Source: Mastigias papua (taxonomy: Eukaryota; Cnidaria; Scyphozoa; Rhizostomeae; Mastigiidae). From it: a stretch of DNA of 64,000 nt. The notes beneath the pieces are model-generated. The model was not told the origin of the DNA, ran no database searches, and was given only the letters and a program-made list of their open reading frames with translations. Position 1 is the stretch's first letter. Each line of letters begins with the position of its first letter. A program made the translations under genes and the position numbers. Location of the stretch: positions 9,928,211 to 9,992,210 of the forward strand of contig OZ025268.1 in assembly GCA_964019165.1 (NCBI GenBank). The letters run 5' to 3'. Of the stretch, positions 1 through 63,226 are shown in pieces.

Positions 1-2135
1 GGTTATTATTATCTTGTGTGTACACATTTGGTTGGGTTACTTTATCTTAGTTTTGTGTGCCTTTTCTTAGCTGGCAAACACGCACTATAAGCATTGCAGT
101 AAAATGAATATATAGAGTTGAGAAGGAAGGCGAAAGGTTTTTATAACCCTGCTAGAGCCACAAAGGCTACCTAGATCTTATAGTTATAGGCGCCCTCTTG
201 TGAACTTCCTGTACACCATTTACGCATTTAGTTCTCGAAAGTGTGAAAAATCGCCAAAATGAACCATGCCGTATGACTACATGTAGATTAGACACACTGC
301 TGACCTTTTCATCTCTTACTTCCTTTGGTTTGAATTTGCAAGCTTCAAGTATATCCCTACAGTACACTACAAAGCACCATTACGTGAAACTTACGACACA
401 GACTTATTTAATGCTGGGTCTTTGCCGTATATTGGTTACAGAAGGACGGATATTACTTTTTGAGAGCAGAAAACATGGTATTTATGATATAATAGGTAAA
501 ATCGTTTTGGTTTTATTTCCTCTAAAGCATCAGCAAATTCCAAAGGGAAATGAAAAAGGCATTCTACCCATCCAGTGTTATATAGGGAAGAGTGACTTTC
601 TGTTTCTTCATCCTTAACACTAGAACCAGAAACCTAGCTTTGGTATCAATGTCTTTTGTTATGTTCATTTATGAATTATATATATCAGGAAGTCCCTATT
701 TGCCATATTTTCTTCATTTAGCCCCCCATCTCTTTTGAGTGCCCCTCTCTAGTAAAGGCTCAGAGCAAATGTTTATGTAGTTAGTTATCCAGGTGTCTCT
801 CTTCCATTTGAGAACTTGCAACTCCTTCTTTGTAGGCAACATTTCATTTTTTGAATAAACATCCCTGTTTATTATGTGTTCCTCTCCAGTCGATTGCTCC
901 CTGAATCACCCAAGTTTTATAAAACCCTAAGGTGTTTAGTCAAGAAAATATGGTGGTGAATTTATAGTTGATTCTAAGAGGGCTAGTTAATTAACCAATG
1001 GTCATGGTATCTCCTCTCTATGCCTACAATGATCTTTCAGTGGGTTTTTGCCCCCTGTCACTTTTCAGGGTACATCCCCATTTGTCACTATACAGTATTG
1101 GGTTGTTATCAATTACCATTACCTCTATTTTAAGACATATCTCCTATAACTTGAAAGCATGCACATTGTATATATACTTGGCACATTTCATGAACATGCA
1201 CGGTATTCTTCAGTGCATGACACTTTAGAGAGATAACTGGCTAGTAATATAATGCTACAATTTCAGAAGAATGTTATTGAAGCCAATAGCCAAGCCCATA
1301 TACAAACAGTTGGTGATAGTTTAATTTAGTAGAAGCTGTTAAGATGCAGGGACAAGTACTATAATATCCTATCATATATGAAGTACTAAAATACCCTATC
1401 ATATATCTTTATTTAGATTTACTGATATTGCAAAGTACCACTTACACATTTGCATAGGATTTGTACTGGAAGTTTATAATTGATGTCATAGTATAATAAT
1501 AGACTGTGCACCTTAGGAACCAAAGCCCCATATTATCCATTTCTCACTATTTTGTGATATCCCTGTGCCTTTTGTTCCAAAGTTGTTTGTTTCTTGATTT
1601 TAGTTTTATAGAGAGCAAAAAATGTTTTCAAGTCTATATGACTCCAAAATGATAATTTGTCTTTTACATTACTTTGTTAAAGCATCATTAGTATTCTGCA
1701 TATACAGAATCACATAATAGGCAATATAATTTTGTAGTAAAATCTTCTATGACCATTTATTGTATTATCAGAATGTACAACTAAATTAGTCAAGTAAAAG
1801 GCTCAGATCTAGCAAGTAAAAGGCTCAGATCTAGCAAGAGCATTCATGTTAAGAATTTTCAATTTAATGTATAAAAATAATCTCATGCATACTGTCATAT
1901 GCCATAGTTTCATGCAGAACATATTGATTGATATTGATTATCCACTGATTTATTTCTGTTGGAGCTATCTTTTCCTGCCAAGAATAGCAATATTGAATGC
2001 ATATATCTTGTCTTCTACTGTGTATGACTACAATTGGTTTTTCCAGGTTTTCTATGATTATCGTGTGACTGACATGACCAGAATTGGTGAGAACCAAGAA
2101 GTAAAACAACTGTTACTGATAGCCCTACTACTATA
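1..2135. other. upstream region without a recognised gene
   Basis: No open frame here resembles a known protein and none shows convincing splice borders. It probably holds the promoter and 5' untranslated sequence of the WIP-family gene that starts at 2136. Two short tandem duplications are visible: a roughly 27-bp unit at about 1354-1407 and a 22-bp unit containing GGCTCAGATCTAG at about 1793-1837. Confidence 0.5.
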
Positions 2136-2313
2136 ATGCCCCCACCACCACCACCGCCACCTGGGGGAGTACCACCACCCCCTAAAGTCCAATCTGGGCC
2201 TGTAAAGCCAGCTTCTGGAGGGAAAGGTAGAGGAGCCCTCTTGTCTGATATTCATAAAGGTGCAAGGTTGAAGAAAACTGTCACTAATGATAGGAGTGCC
2301 CCAGTTGTTGGAA
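2136..2313 (+). CDS. WIPF: WIP exon 1: start, polyproline, WH2
   Basis: Starts ATG at 2136 and ends before the donor GTAAGT (phase 1). It encodes the N-terminal polyproline tract and the WH2 motif with the LLSDI and LKKTV cores that bind monomeric actin. A 5' untranslated exon upstream is possible; none could be defined. Confidence 0.92.
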
Positions 2314-5300
2314 GTAAGTTCAATACCTTGTTAGTAACTGAGTAAATTGGTAATATATATAGTTATATATAATAGCAATTTCGCATAAAAAGAAAGTAGA
2401 AATCCTTTTCTGCTTTAGCAGCGTCATAGATGTCTTTAACTAATGTGCTCCATCTTTTTCTGTCTTCTGCCAGTAATCAGAGATTTCTTAGATGTCTATA
2501 GATTTAAGCTCGGTGGATTTATACTTGTTGCCCTTGTTGATGTAGTTCTTAAGCATTTTTATGTCATTTTGTAGTAACTTTGGTGGAGTAGTAGTGGGTC
2601 TTCCTCTAAATTTCCTTAACTTCAAGTTTTCAAAATAATAGTGCATTGCTCTCTGAGCCAGTGTTTCTGGGCTTGATTGTAGTATGTAACCAAAAAGCTT
2701 CCATCTGTTTTGCAGTATTTCCAAATAAAGAACTTCTTTGCCTGTTTGTTTGTAGAGCTGTTTGTTACTGATGATTGTAGGGTATTTGATATTGAAATAG
2801 ATAATGCATCTTTTAGATTAAGTGTTATAGAAGGTAGTATAATACTGAACTATAACTATGAAATCCAGGGGGCGATATATGATGAAAGTATGTTATTACT
2901 TTCTCAGATATTTAGCATAGGATTGGTATTCCCCAGGTAGTATGAATAAGCCCCACCTTTCTTGTCAGAGTTCATGGATGTTTGTTGCTGCCCTTCAGCA
3001 TCCAGTTCAAAGAATAGAATCTACACTTGCTGGAAAGCACTATATGATACCTTGAACATTTTAAGAACCATACTCTTTGTGATGTTAGTGAATTAATGAA
3101 GCCTAATTATGAGCATAGTATTGTATTGTTTTGATATTACTATGTTTTGAAGTTCCATATGCTGAAGCCAATGAATCACACACAGATATGATACTCATTT
3201 CAGGTGTTAAACCAGCAGCGAATGGTCCAAGCAGAAGTGAAGGTGGAGGAGGCGCTGCCCCTCCTTCCATGGGTGGTGGCCCTAGTAGTCTTGGTGGTCT
3301 GTTTGCAGGTGGAATGCCTAAATTAAGGCCAGCCGGTGAAAGAAAGCCACCTGGAGGTATCATCTTGCAATTTTGAAATCATTTCCTTGTCTTTTTCCTT
3401 TACGTATAGCAAGTATGGGCATATTCTGTTAATACTTTATGGTGTCTTATTTGGTGTCCATAGAAGATGTTTGTTAAGCTTATGTTCAATAGTGCTGTGC
3501 ATGCAAATCTGTTTCCTGCTGACTTTGGCAAGTGGTCAGTATTTTGCCTTATACCTCTGCCTAGATCCATTTCTTATTTAAGATGATGTTCAAGATTTGT
3601 TAGGAATAGTGCACTAATAGAGATCCAAACTTTTGGCCTAAAGTTTTATCATGAAAATTTGGCTTGTCTTGTGCAAGAGACTTTGGCTTATCATTCAAAT
3701 TAAACAATTTTGAAAGTTTTTGTGGTGTTGAGTGTACATTATATTTCTCTTGTAATCAGATGAAAATGTCAATTAAGAATGTCTTTGTGTGCCTTGCTTG
3801 TTTTTCATTGTGTACAAATTGATTTGAAAGTTGAAAGAATATAATCAATTTAGGTGCTGGAGGTCCTGCTTTACTTCCACCTGGTGCAAGAGGGCCAAAA
3901 CCAAATACTGCCAAACCTTTACAAAATGGTAGACCAGCACCACAAGCTCCAAAGGTACAATTACCAGTGCAGAATAACAATGGTTCAAATACAGGCTCAA
4001 AGCCTCCTCCTCCAATGCGAAGTTCATCTGTGTCAAACAGTAATGATAAGCCAAAACCAAGGGACATATCAGGTGGGCCTCCTCCACCCCCCAATCGTGG
4101 AGGTGTTCCACCTCCTCCCATTGGCAGAGGTGATCTACCTCCACCCCCTCCTAGTAGAGGTAGTTTACCTCCACCACCACCGAAAGGTGACTTGCCTCCA
4201 CCACCTCCAGGTCGGAACTTGCCACCACCACCTAGCAGAGACAATACCAATGCATTTGTGCCACCTCAGCAAACTAGAACTTTACCACCACCTCCTACTG
4301 GAATTCCAAGGCCATCCTCTTCACCACAGTTGATTAATGAAGCCAATAAGTCAAATGGGCCATCACTTGTACCTCAGAGATCAAGAGGACAGCCACCACC
4401 ACCACCTCGAGGAGGAGGAGGAGGAAGTGGTGCATTACCACCACCACCACCATCAAGATCAGGACCCCCACCACCTCCACCATCAAATAGTAACCAGGCA
4501 TTACCGCCGCCACCGCCATCTCGTGGACCATTACCACAGCCTCCAGCTAACAACCGCATGAGCCTTCCCAAACCGCCACCTGTCAGTGGCTCCCACTCTC
4601 TCCCACCTCCTCCTCCATCAAGCAACAGAGATATTCTCCCACCTCCACCTCCATCAAGAACCTCAGGACTTCCTAGACCACCAGTTCCACAAAGCAATGG
4701 AAACTTTCCCCCACCACCACCAACTAGTAGAGGACCTGCCCCAGGGAGGCCTGTTTCACTGAGTTCAAGAAGCTCAGATCGGGATTTGCCTTTACCTCCT
4801 CCTCCACAAGACTTGCTTCCACAGCCTTCAAGCAGGATGTCTTTGCCTCCACCACCAGATGACCTCTTGGATACTGGATTTGGTTTGTAAATTTATTATT
4901 CTTGTTCAATATTTGTATTCATTGTTTGCTTATTATTTGTGCATAATTAGTAGATTTAGATGCAAGCAATACTAAGTTATGCTGTTATTTGAATTTCAAA
5001 CTTTGTGTATTTTTTCTAGTTTTGATTTGATTCACAGATTTTGAGGCAAGATTTAAATTCTGTTTGGACTTACCACTGCCGGAACCATACAAAGATACTC
5101 CAAAGAGCTATCCTAGTAAAATAAACAAGGGAACAGTGCGAAGTAAGTCTGTGACACTTTAGCTATTCTTCTTCCTTAGAATCTTCTACCATGGATCTTG
5201 GTGTTTGATTCCAGAGGAATTATTTGAAGAATTTAGAAATTATGATGTTTTGAATATGTAGCTGATGCAATGCAACTTTATATAGCTAAACTTATGTCTG

Positions 5301-7434
5301 ATACATGATATGATTGCTATCATATGATGCATACCAGGTGTGTCAGCAAAGATCCAGGACTGGTATCACAGAATATTTATTTAGAGTTTAGACTACACAC
5401 TACAAGTTTTCCCCTTCAGAGTAATTCTTTTTAGGTCCAATGCACTATCCCATTCTTCTCGATCACTTGTGCATGCATTCTTGGAAGGATTCTCCTGGGA
5501 TCCTCCTTATTTCCATAATCATAGCATTTGTTATGTCCTCCGAGTCATTGAAACTATTCCCTTTGATCCCAAGGGGTACTCCTTATTTTCTATATGGGGT
5601 CCATGTCATCAATTTGTTGTTGACCCCAAGTATTGAGGAACCTCAAATATTGAATCTCATAGTTTGGAGACCCTGAATATTGTTTCATATTTTGAACTAC
5701 TGCTTTCACAAAGTTTTGTTGAATATCACAACTTCACATCTTCAATTCCATTTCTTGATATCCTATGCAATAAACAACCATATATTTTCTAAACAAAATT
5801 TTCTTTACAACTTTGTTCTAGATAGAAAACTGAATATGACGTAAATGATATGATTATGAAATAGATTATGAAAACTTCAATAGATTTTGTGACATGTTTG
5901 GGCAAATATAGAATCATAGTCTTAAGAGTTTCCACCATGGAGGTTCCTCAAAAAATAGATTGAAAATCAGTAGTGATGTTAACTACTGCTTTAGCTATCA
6001 ATATGATCACATCATTTGCATTGCCACAAATTTTCGATTAAAGTGCAAAGTGATAATTTTACGTCTGTCAGGGCACCAAATGTCGATAAGTTTTTTTTAC
6101 ATTAAACTACGGACGGGGTGTCATCTGGAAATTTTTGAGGAGGGTAGCTCCCCCCATGACACCCCATAGCGCCATGCTTGATGGTCGAGCAGCTATGAGT
6201 TGCCCTACCTCACCTCTCTCCTCTTCTCGTGCACTCAACGAAGCAAACCTATTTATAAACATACTGATAGATTTTCAAGCCATGTTAGAAGTAGTTGAAG
6301 TGGATGATACACCTCGCATAAAAGCATAGGATCAACTCAACTTTGAATCTTGACTTCCACTGTCTTGCTTTCGTTGGCCTTGGAGACATCTGCCTCTCTT
6401 CCATTGAAGACTCTGATACTTGGACTCCGCTTCATGCTCAAACATGACTCATCACAAGTGATGACTCTTCCTAGCAAATTCGATGGTTCAATTCCTAGAC
6501 GGTAGAGGATGTCCTGACACTTTCATGCGCCATATTAGAAACTTCAAGTTCGCTCATTGCTCTGTGCTCAATGGTCGACGATGTATACCGACGATATGTT
6601 AATAAAATCAGATAGAAAAAGTTTGATTCATTCATTTCATTTTCATTTACAAATATTTATACACGAAATACCCTTCAGCTATAAATATCTGATATCACAG
6701 TTTTGTACTTCAGAAGGTTTATTTTGAAGAGGAAAATCATGAATTTGAAGTTTAGGCTTGAAATGAGTCTTTTGTGCTACCAGTCCTGGAACTTTTCTGA
6801 CACACCTCGTACAATAGGTATTTTGTCTCTAATTTCATGTGATTACTTGATATATTATTGAGTGGTATGACTGTTTGAGAAGTACTATGAAACGGTATAA
6901 GATTTTGTTATATTATAGTTTATAATATATATTATAGTGTATTATATATTATATTATATCATATTATATTATATTAATTATATTATATTGTATTGTATTA
7001 TATTAATTATATTGTATTATATTAATTATATTGTATTATATTATATTATATTATATTATATTATATTATATTATATTATATTATATTATATTATATTCTG
7101 TAAGCTGCCCTATGCTGCAATGCAAGATATATTCTCATCAGAATGTATAGCGAAGGCATTATTATTCGGGCAGGTAATTTCTTATAATATTTGAAAATAG
7201 TCAGCTTCCACCACACGTATACGTTTCCCCAGGGGAAATCATCAACGTTAGTTAATTTTGAAATCATACTTCTTTGACACTCGATACTATTGTCAATGTT
7301 CATTTTCTCTTTAAGGACCAGGGCCCAATAGAGATGCCCCGCGGCCGCCGGGACCAAGCAGAGATGCTCCTCCTCCTCCTCCACCATCTCTACCGTCAAG
7401 AGGTGCTCCGCCGCCACCGCCAGCAAGACGATGA
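2136..7434 (+). CDS. WIPF: WAS/WASL-interacting protein family (WIP/verprolin), five exons
   Basis: Binds actin and WASP/N-WASP and controls Arp2/3-driven actin assembly in the cytoplasm. Exons: 2136-2313, 3204-3356, 3854-4882, 5038-5142, 7316-7434 (1584 nt, 527 aa plus stop; all internal junctions phase 1). Seen in order: an N-terminal polyproline run; a WH2 motif at residues 33-56 (GALLSDIHKGARLKKTVTND); a glycine-rich stretch; a second actin-binding motif near 89-101 (LGGLFAGGMPKLR); a very long PPPP-rich, profilin/SH3-binding-like exon; then a WASP-binding motif near 454-488 (LPLPEPYKDTPKSYPSKI); ending in APPPPPARR. This is the domain order of vertebrate WIPF1 (about 500 aa). The ATG at 2136 directly precedes the polyproline start as in the family. 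Whether it is the WIPF1, 2 or 3 orthologue cannot be told; a single ancestral gene is likely. Confidence 0.93.
2411..2728 (-). mobile_element. LINE 3' fragment (reverse-transcriptase ORF C-terminus)
   Basis: The minus strand reads DRKRWSTLVKDIYDAA and RWKLFGYILQSSPETLAQRA followed by KFRGRPTTTPPKLL, the conserved tail of many invertebrate non-LTR retrotransposon polyproteins. Only about 300 bp remain, in WIP intron 1. It could derive from the same family as the element at 12706-14830, which lacks this part. Confidence 0.75.
3204..3356 (+). CDS. WIPF: WIP exon 2: glycine-rich segment and second actin-binding motif
   Basis: Bounded by TTTCAG and GTATCA. Encodes glycine-rich sequence and GLFAGGMPKLRPAGER, matching the second conserved actin-binding motif of WIP proteins. 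Phase 1 at both ends. Confidence 0.9.
3854..4882 (+). CDS. WIPF: WIP exon 3: long polyproline region
   Basis: A 1029-nt exon between TTTAG and GTTTGT. It is dominated by repeated PPPPP-S-R-G units, typical ligands for profilin and SH3 domains. The repeats are degenerate at DNA level (CCACCACCA, CCTCCTCC), so slippage-driven length variation is likely. Long antisense frames across it are mirror images of the proline codons and are not genes. Confidence 0.9.
5038..5142 (+). CDS. WIPF: WIP exon 4: WASP-binding motif
   Basis: Too short to stand out as an open frame. It is bounded by TTCACAG and GTAAGT and phase-compatible on both sides. It encodes DFEARFKF followed by PLPEPYKDTPKSYPSK, the motif by which WIP wraps around the WASP EVH1 domain. 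Confidence 0.92.
5334..6809 (-). mobile_element. mariner/Tc1-like DNA transposon, decayed
   Basis: A 1476-bp element in WIP intron 4. Its inverted ends match at about 29 of 32 positions (left starts CCAGGTGTGTCAG, the complement of the right end starts CGAGGTGTGTCAG, both continue to TCCAGGACTGGTA), and both ends are flanked by TA, the mariner target dinucleotide. Inside, the minus strand reads QDILYRLGIEPSNLL then RVITCDESCLSMKR, resembling the region around a catalytic aspartate of mariner transposases. Stops and frame changes make it inactive. Confidence 0.8.
6905..7096. repeat. TATAT/ATTAT simple repeat
   Basis: Nearly pure TATAT pentanucleotide-type tract in WIP intron 4, between the mariner-like element and the last exon. 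Open frames through it are repeat artefacts. Confidence 0.9.
7316..7434 (+). CDS. WIPF: WIP exon 5: proline-rich C-terminus and stop
   Basis: Begins after CTTTAAG, completing a phase-1 codon to Arg, and reads a proline-rich tail ending GAPPPPPARR and TGA at 7432-7434. Vertebrate WIPF1 ends in a similar GAPPLPPIPR. This supports the last exon despite the 2.2 kb intron before it. Confidence 0.85.
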
Positions 7435-8433
7435 TAGGGATAAGAATTTTGTAATGTACTCTAGTGTTTTTCAATTCTACTTTGTCTCGTAAATCGGTAG
7501 AATCTTGACACCACAGAACTATTTGCAGGCTATTGTTCAATTGGAAAGACGTATATTTCCAATTGTTGATTTATAGGTATTTATCAAGCGTTGAGAAATT
7601 GCGAAAGTGTTTGTATGGTAATGTTCAAAACAAGTGACACGTAGTTGTCCCCCTTTTCTTTGATCAACTATATGGATGATGTGTTTGTAGCATTGACATT
7701 TACTTGCAAGCAGCCTTTGCAGCTAAGTTAGTGCAGGATTTAAGCGCACAACTCCAGGTGTTATGTTATGGTTTTAAGATATGAGGAGCAAAAGCTAGGA
7801 AAGAAACATAGTACGTACCATGCGGCTAATTCTGATTGGCCATGTAGTTGCATCTGATTGATTAGAAGCTGACCGCTGCCCTCGGTGTCTTTTTCTGTAC
7901 GAAACAATTTAGTTGTTCAGTTCACAAGGACACTTTGCTATAGAACACAGTGACGTAGTTAAATAATCTTTAATTATTCAGCACACATCGCCTATTTCAT
8001 GTTTGATGTAGACGAGATTTAGTATTGTTTACAGAATGAATATTGTTTGTCAGAGCTCTATGTCGTTTGCTCGGCATCAGGGTAGGGTGATTGGCTAATA
8101 CGCCACTTGAGCTGAGAAGTCCATTTGATTCTACAGTTTTAAACTTTGTTAATTCTTCGTTTTTGGCTTCACCTTGTTGCTGTAACTGTACTTCTCTGCT
8201 TAAAAGTTCACTTTATCTCCTTATTTCTTATCATCTAATTTTATTCTCTAACGTCCTGAAGGCACATCTTCAATTGACCTTACCTTCCTTATTCACCCTC
8301 TGAAATGCCTGTTACTTGTGTCATACCTACCAGCTGACCAAAGATGCTTTTTTGTAGAGACATAGCTTATTGTTCCGGCCTAGCTGAATGGATTTTTCCC
8401 TCCTGAGGTATTTTAATCTCAAATTGTTTACAG

Positions 8434-8439
8434 AATAAA
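8434..8439 (+). promoter_or_regulatory. candidate poly(A) signal of the WIP gene
   Basis: AATAAA about 1 kb after the WIP stop codon on the coding strand. Position is plausible, but the motif is common in AT-rich DNA and 9031-9036 is an alternative. Confidence 0.3.
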
Positions 8440-10319
8440 GGATACTACATGTACTTGGATGCAGTTAGTCTCATACTTACCTCTCTCCAGTAATAAGGAA
8501 CTTCCCCGGATGAGGGTTTTTGATGATTCTTGTATGTGGTTCAACAAACTTTAGATATAACATACTGCAAGTAGCAGTGTACTATTTTATTTCTTCATGG
8601 CTGTCTTTTTAATTAGGTTGTCATATGATTCTGGAAAGGTCTTCGTTGCTAGTTCGTAGAACAAATGTACAATGGCTGCCAACGACGCTTATGTCTCTTT
8701 AAGATAGGTTCCCTTCAACCGAATCAACATAAGTCTATTGTGTAGGAGTTCAATGATCTTTCATTCACAATTTGATGAAACCCCAAGCAAATATATTTTG
8801 TATATCTACTTTTTTGCACAATTGAATGTTAAGCATTATTTTCATCATTGTAAACTGCATCATCTGATTAAATGTTGTAAATTATATGTTTATGTAATGT
8901 GATTTAATGCCAGTAAGTATTAGGTGAATCTTGTCTAATATAGTTAACACTCTTTCCGACCCGATCTAGAATTTTCATGCAACTGGCTCTTGATCAGCTA
9001 GAGCCTTTAGGTACTTGAATTAGTGTTGCTAATAAATCCTATATGAGAATTTCATTAACTGAGCTGCTTTGTGATTTATTTTGGCTGGCTTGATTAGTTC
9101 ATTTCTTATAGCTTACATGTTGCCCAAAGCCTGTGAGAAAAAATGGAGATCAATTTGTTATCGAAAGCAATCGAAAAGAAGCTTTCTGCCACCTGACCTG
9201 TTAGAGTTTTCATTCGTTCATCACTTTGTATACAATAAGTATCTTTTGAATGATTCTTCATATAAAAATATATTTTGTATTCGCGCATCATGGTTCTTTA
9301 AAACTCTTATGCGAGTATAGTGAAGTTGTGCGCATTCGAATTTAATGAGTAGTTTTAATTTTATTATATACTGGTTTTATCATTTCATTAACTCTTACAA
9401 TATTTAGCGAGTATTTATTCATGCTCTGCCGTCGCTTATATACTTTATTCTTATCCCGGCAGTATATCCCGCTAAATTATCTATTTCTCAAAGTCAAGGG
9501 TAGAGTTTACTTTCTGTTTCCAATTGAAAGTAACAATATTGGGTCACTCACAAAGCACGTAACAGCGAAGAGATGAATGGGTATGCATCATTTTTGTGTG
9601 TTATGAAATTATTAGGGATAGGGGGTGTCAGGCTAGCTCTAAATACTGTGTAACGCTAAAGACTGTGTGCATTATTTCTACTTATCTGTTTAACATGTGC
9701 GAATTGCAGTGCTTCGACAACGGAAGTTATTATATGAAATGGTTGTGTAAGAGATGGAGTGGATTTTTGATGGATGAGGGTCATATCGAGGCATATGAGC
9801 GTGCAAATATCCTTGGTGCTGGCGGTAGAGTTGGAACACCACACTATGATTATGGTGCTGTTGACACAATCCATATCATATTATAAAACGCGAATAGAAG
9901 CGTACAGACATGACTCATGTAGGGGGTCTCTTGCGAGAATTTTACGTAACTGTGAGTGAGTATCAACTCTTGTATGACAAGTCGCTACAAAGGGGTTGGG
10001 GAAGTCAAAACGAAACTTGTCCGTTACTTTCTGAATGACCCATATAGCCTGCTCTAAGCATTTTTGGCTTTTCTGAACGTTATTTCCTAATTATCCATGT
10101 TTTCCAGATCCCAGTAATACCGCAGGTTTTGTAAAGAGCAATCAAAATTGGAAGATTGCTCCTACTGCCCCTTCAAGATAAAAAGATTGACCGCGAAATC
10201 AAGGCAAAGGGTCAAGAATAGTAGAATATCAAAGGTTTTGGATCATTTCTTTTAAGGTAAACGCAGGATATCATGAAGGTTTCTTGACCTTGGGTTAAAA
10301 CTTAGTCTCCATACCGTCG

Positions 10320-10325
10320 CACGTG
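10320..10325. promoter_or_regulatory. CACGTG E-box upstream of UTP20
   Basis: A palindromic CACGTG about 230 bp upstream of the UTP20 start codon. Myc/Max-type factors bind this core and often drive ribosome-biogenesis genes in animals. One hexamer alone is weak evidence. Confidence 0.3.
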
Positions 10326-10555
10326 ATGGTGGCACCTCCCAACACTTTTGCGATCATGTGGGAGCACTTCTGGACGATCTCGCCTTTGAGGCTTTTAAAA
10401 AGGTCGTACTCACTTGGTAGATCGAGCTCTGTGATGCGATCTCGCATTCACAGTGTATTGTTGACTACGAGGTAGATAAAATATGCTACGAACAGAGGCC
10501 TCAAGCATGGTTACCGTAATGGCTGCAATAATGTGTGCATGAAGAGTGGTCAACA

Positions 10556-61858
<51,303 letters not shown>

Positions 61859-61916
61859 GTAATTTTACCAATGTTTGATTTTTCGTATAAAATGCGACAT
61901 ACATACATCTATATAT

Positions 61917-63060
61917 ATAGTCAGATATAATTCGAAGAAAAACAACTATGTTTCTAAGTTTGCAAGATATGTTTCGGATTCATCATCCATCTTCAGTTGC
62001 TATATCTAAATTGAAATCATTAGAACACATATAGTATGTACATTCGATAAAAGAACGAAAAACCGTTATGAAGAAAAAACACGAAGGGGGAGTTAGAAAC
62101 TTAATGAGATATCAAAGTGCTGAACCTGTTTATTTAAAATGGGCTTCTCCCATGAAATGTGCAAAGCCTCTTTGATTTTAAGTAGATGATAGGTTTTTGC
62201 TGTATCAATAACCGTGAAACAATTGTCACTGCAAGATTCCCTACATTTATCAGAACTCCTAAGATGTTTAAAGATGTTGGAGTTTTTGTCAGTATATAAA
62301 TGCTCACGCACTCGAGTGGACAAATGTCGGCTTGTCTCGCCAACATAAACGGAATCACATCCCGCACAATTAAACTTATAAACCACATAAGAGCAGAGCG
62401 TTTTGGGTACATAATCTTTAACATCGATTAAGTTTTTAATTTTAAAAGAAGAAAATACCAGTTTTATTTTAAGATCTTTACAATATCGTTTAACTAAAGT
62501 TTGTAGCTTACGCTTGGTGAAATTAGACCAGGGTAGATATGGTAACTTGAAATAAAGAGTGCAAAGACCAATAGGGGGTGTAGAAACAGCAGAAAGAGCA
62601 GTAGACTTATTATTGTTATCAAGATACCCTTTTACTACTTTTTGTATTAATCCGTCAGGAAATTGATTCTTTCTGAGTATGTTAGAGAGCTTCTTAACAT
62701 CCTCATTGAAACCCAGAAGAGTGTTATTAATTTTATAAGCTCTATCCAGCAGTATTTGGATAAGGCCAAGCTTATACGAAAAGGAGGTAAAACTGAAAAA
62801 ATCAGTAAGCAAGCCAGTAAACGTCTTTTTGCGATATACCGAGGTTATGAGATTAGAAGGATCCTTATTGTTGATGAAGACATCGAGAAAGGCCAAAGTA
62901 TTATTACTTTCTTTTTCCATGGTGAACTTAATGTTATCATGTTGTGAATTAAGAAAGCCAAAGAAAAGAGACGCATCATGCTCATTGTTGAAAAGACAAA
63001 GTGTCATCAACATATCTACTGTAGAATTCGAGTTAGCACCGAGTTATAAGCGGGTCAATT
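61917..63060 (-). mobile_element. Penelope-like element 3' part: RT thumb plus GIY-YIG endonuclease
   Basis: The 306-codon minus-strand ORF at 62093-63013 reads LNSQHDNIKFTMEKESNNTL and TLAFLDVF (RT C-terminal region of Penelope-like elements), a basic linker, then CAGCDSVYVGETSRHLSTRV with a downstream REHL, the GIY-YIG nuclease signature. Just upstream, one frame over, FYSRYVDDT preserves the RT catalytic box, so a frameshift splits the RT. Everything 5' of this is missing. The ORF is followed by an about 180-bp tail with a hammerhead-like motif. Confidence 0.9.
61962..62000 (-). ncRNA. hammerhead-ribozyme-like motif, minus-strand copy
   Basis: Same layout as 63657-63695: stem I GCAA/UUGC, CUGAAGA, stem II GGAU/AUCC, GAAA. 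Stem III reads ACAUAU, where the second pair is lost (C facing A), so this copy is probably inactive. Confidence 0.55.
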
Positions 63061-63226
63061 CACCCATGTAATCAGGCCCTTACTGTCATCATGTTGCTTT
63101 ACTTGTCCGTGACGTATTGTCTAATCTTAGTATACTGTTGTTTGTTGTGCTGTGTTACCATGCCATTGCATTGCCCCATAGTTCCGTCATATGTTATAAT
63201 TATTTTGTTACATCATGTGTGTATAT

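Larger units (their letters stand above)
7435..10555. other. intergenic interval between WIP and UTP20
   Basis: No recognised coding sequence. It should contain the WIP 3' untranslated region and the UTP20 promoter and 5' leader. Candidate AATAAA signals lie at 8434-8439 and 9031-9036. Open frames around 9596-9959 resemble nothing known and lack splice support. Confidence 0.5.

Noticed and set aside
243..617. 124-codon plus-strand frame
   Set aside because: No recognisable domain and no splice or promoter context.
3756..4697. Gly-rich antisense and overlapping frames
   Set aside because: Mirror images of the WIP proline codons; the plus-strand exon has domain and splice support, these do not.
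9596..9959. Overlapping small frames upstream of UTP20
   Set aside because: No similarity to known proteins and mutually overlapping on both strands; read as chance frames.
10535..10555. Seven-codon upstream extension of UTP20
   Set aside because: It would need a GTG start; the ATG at 10556 has a strong context and fits the family N-terminus.
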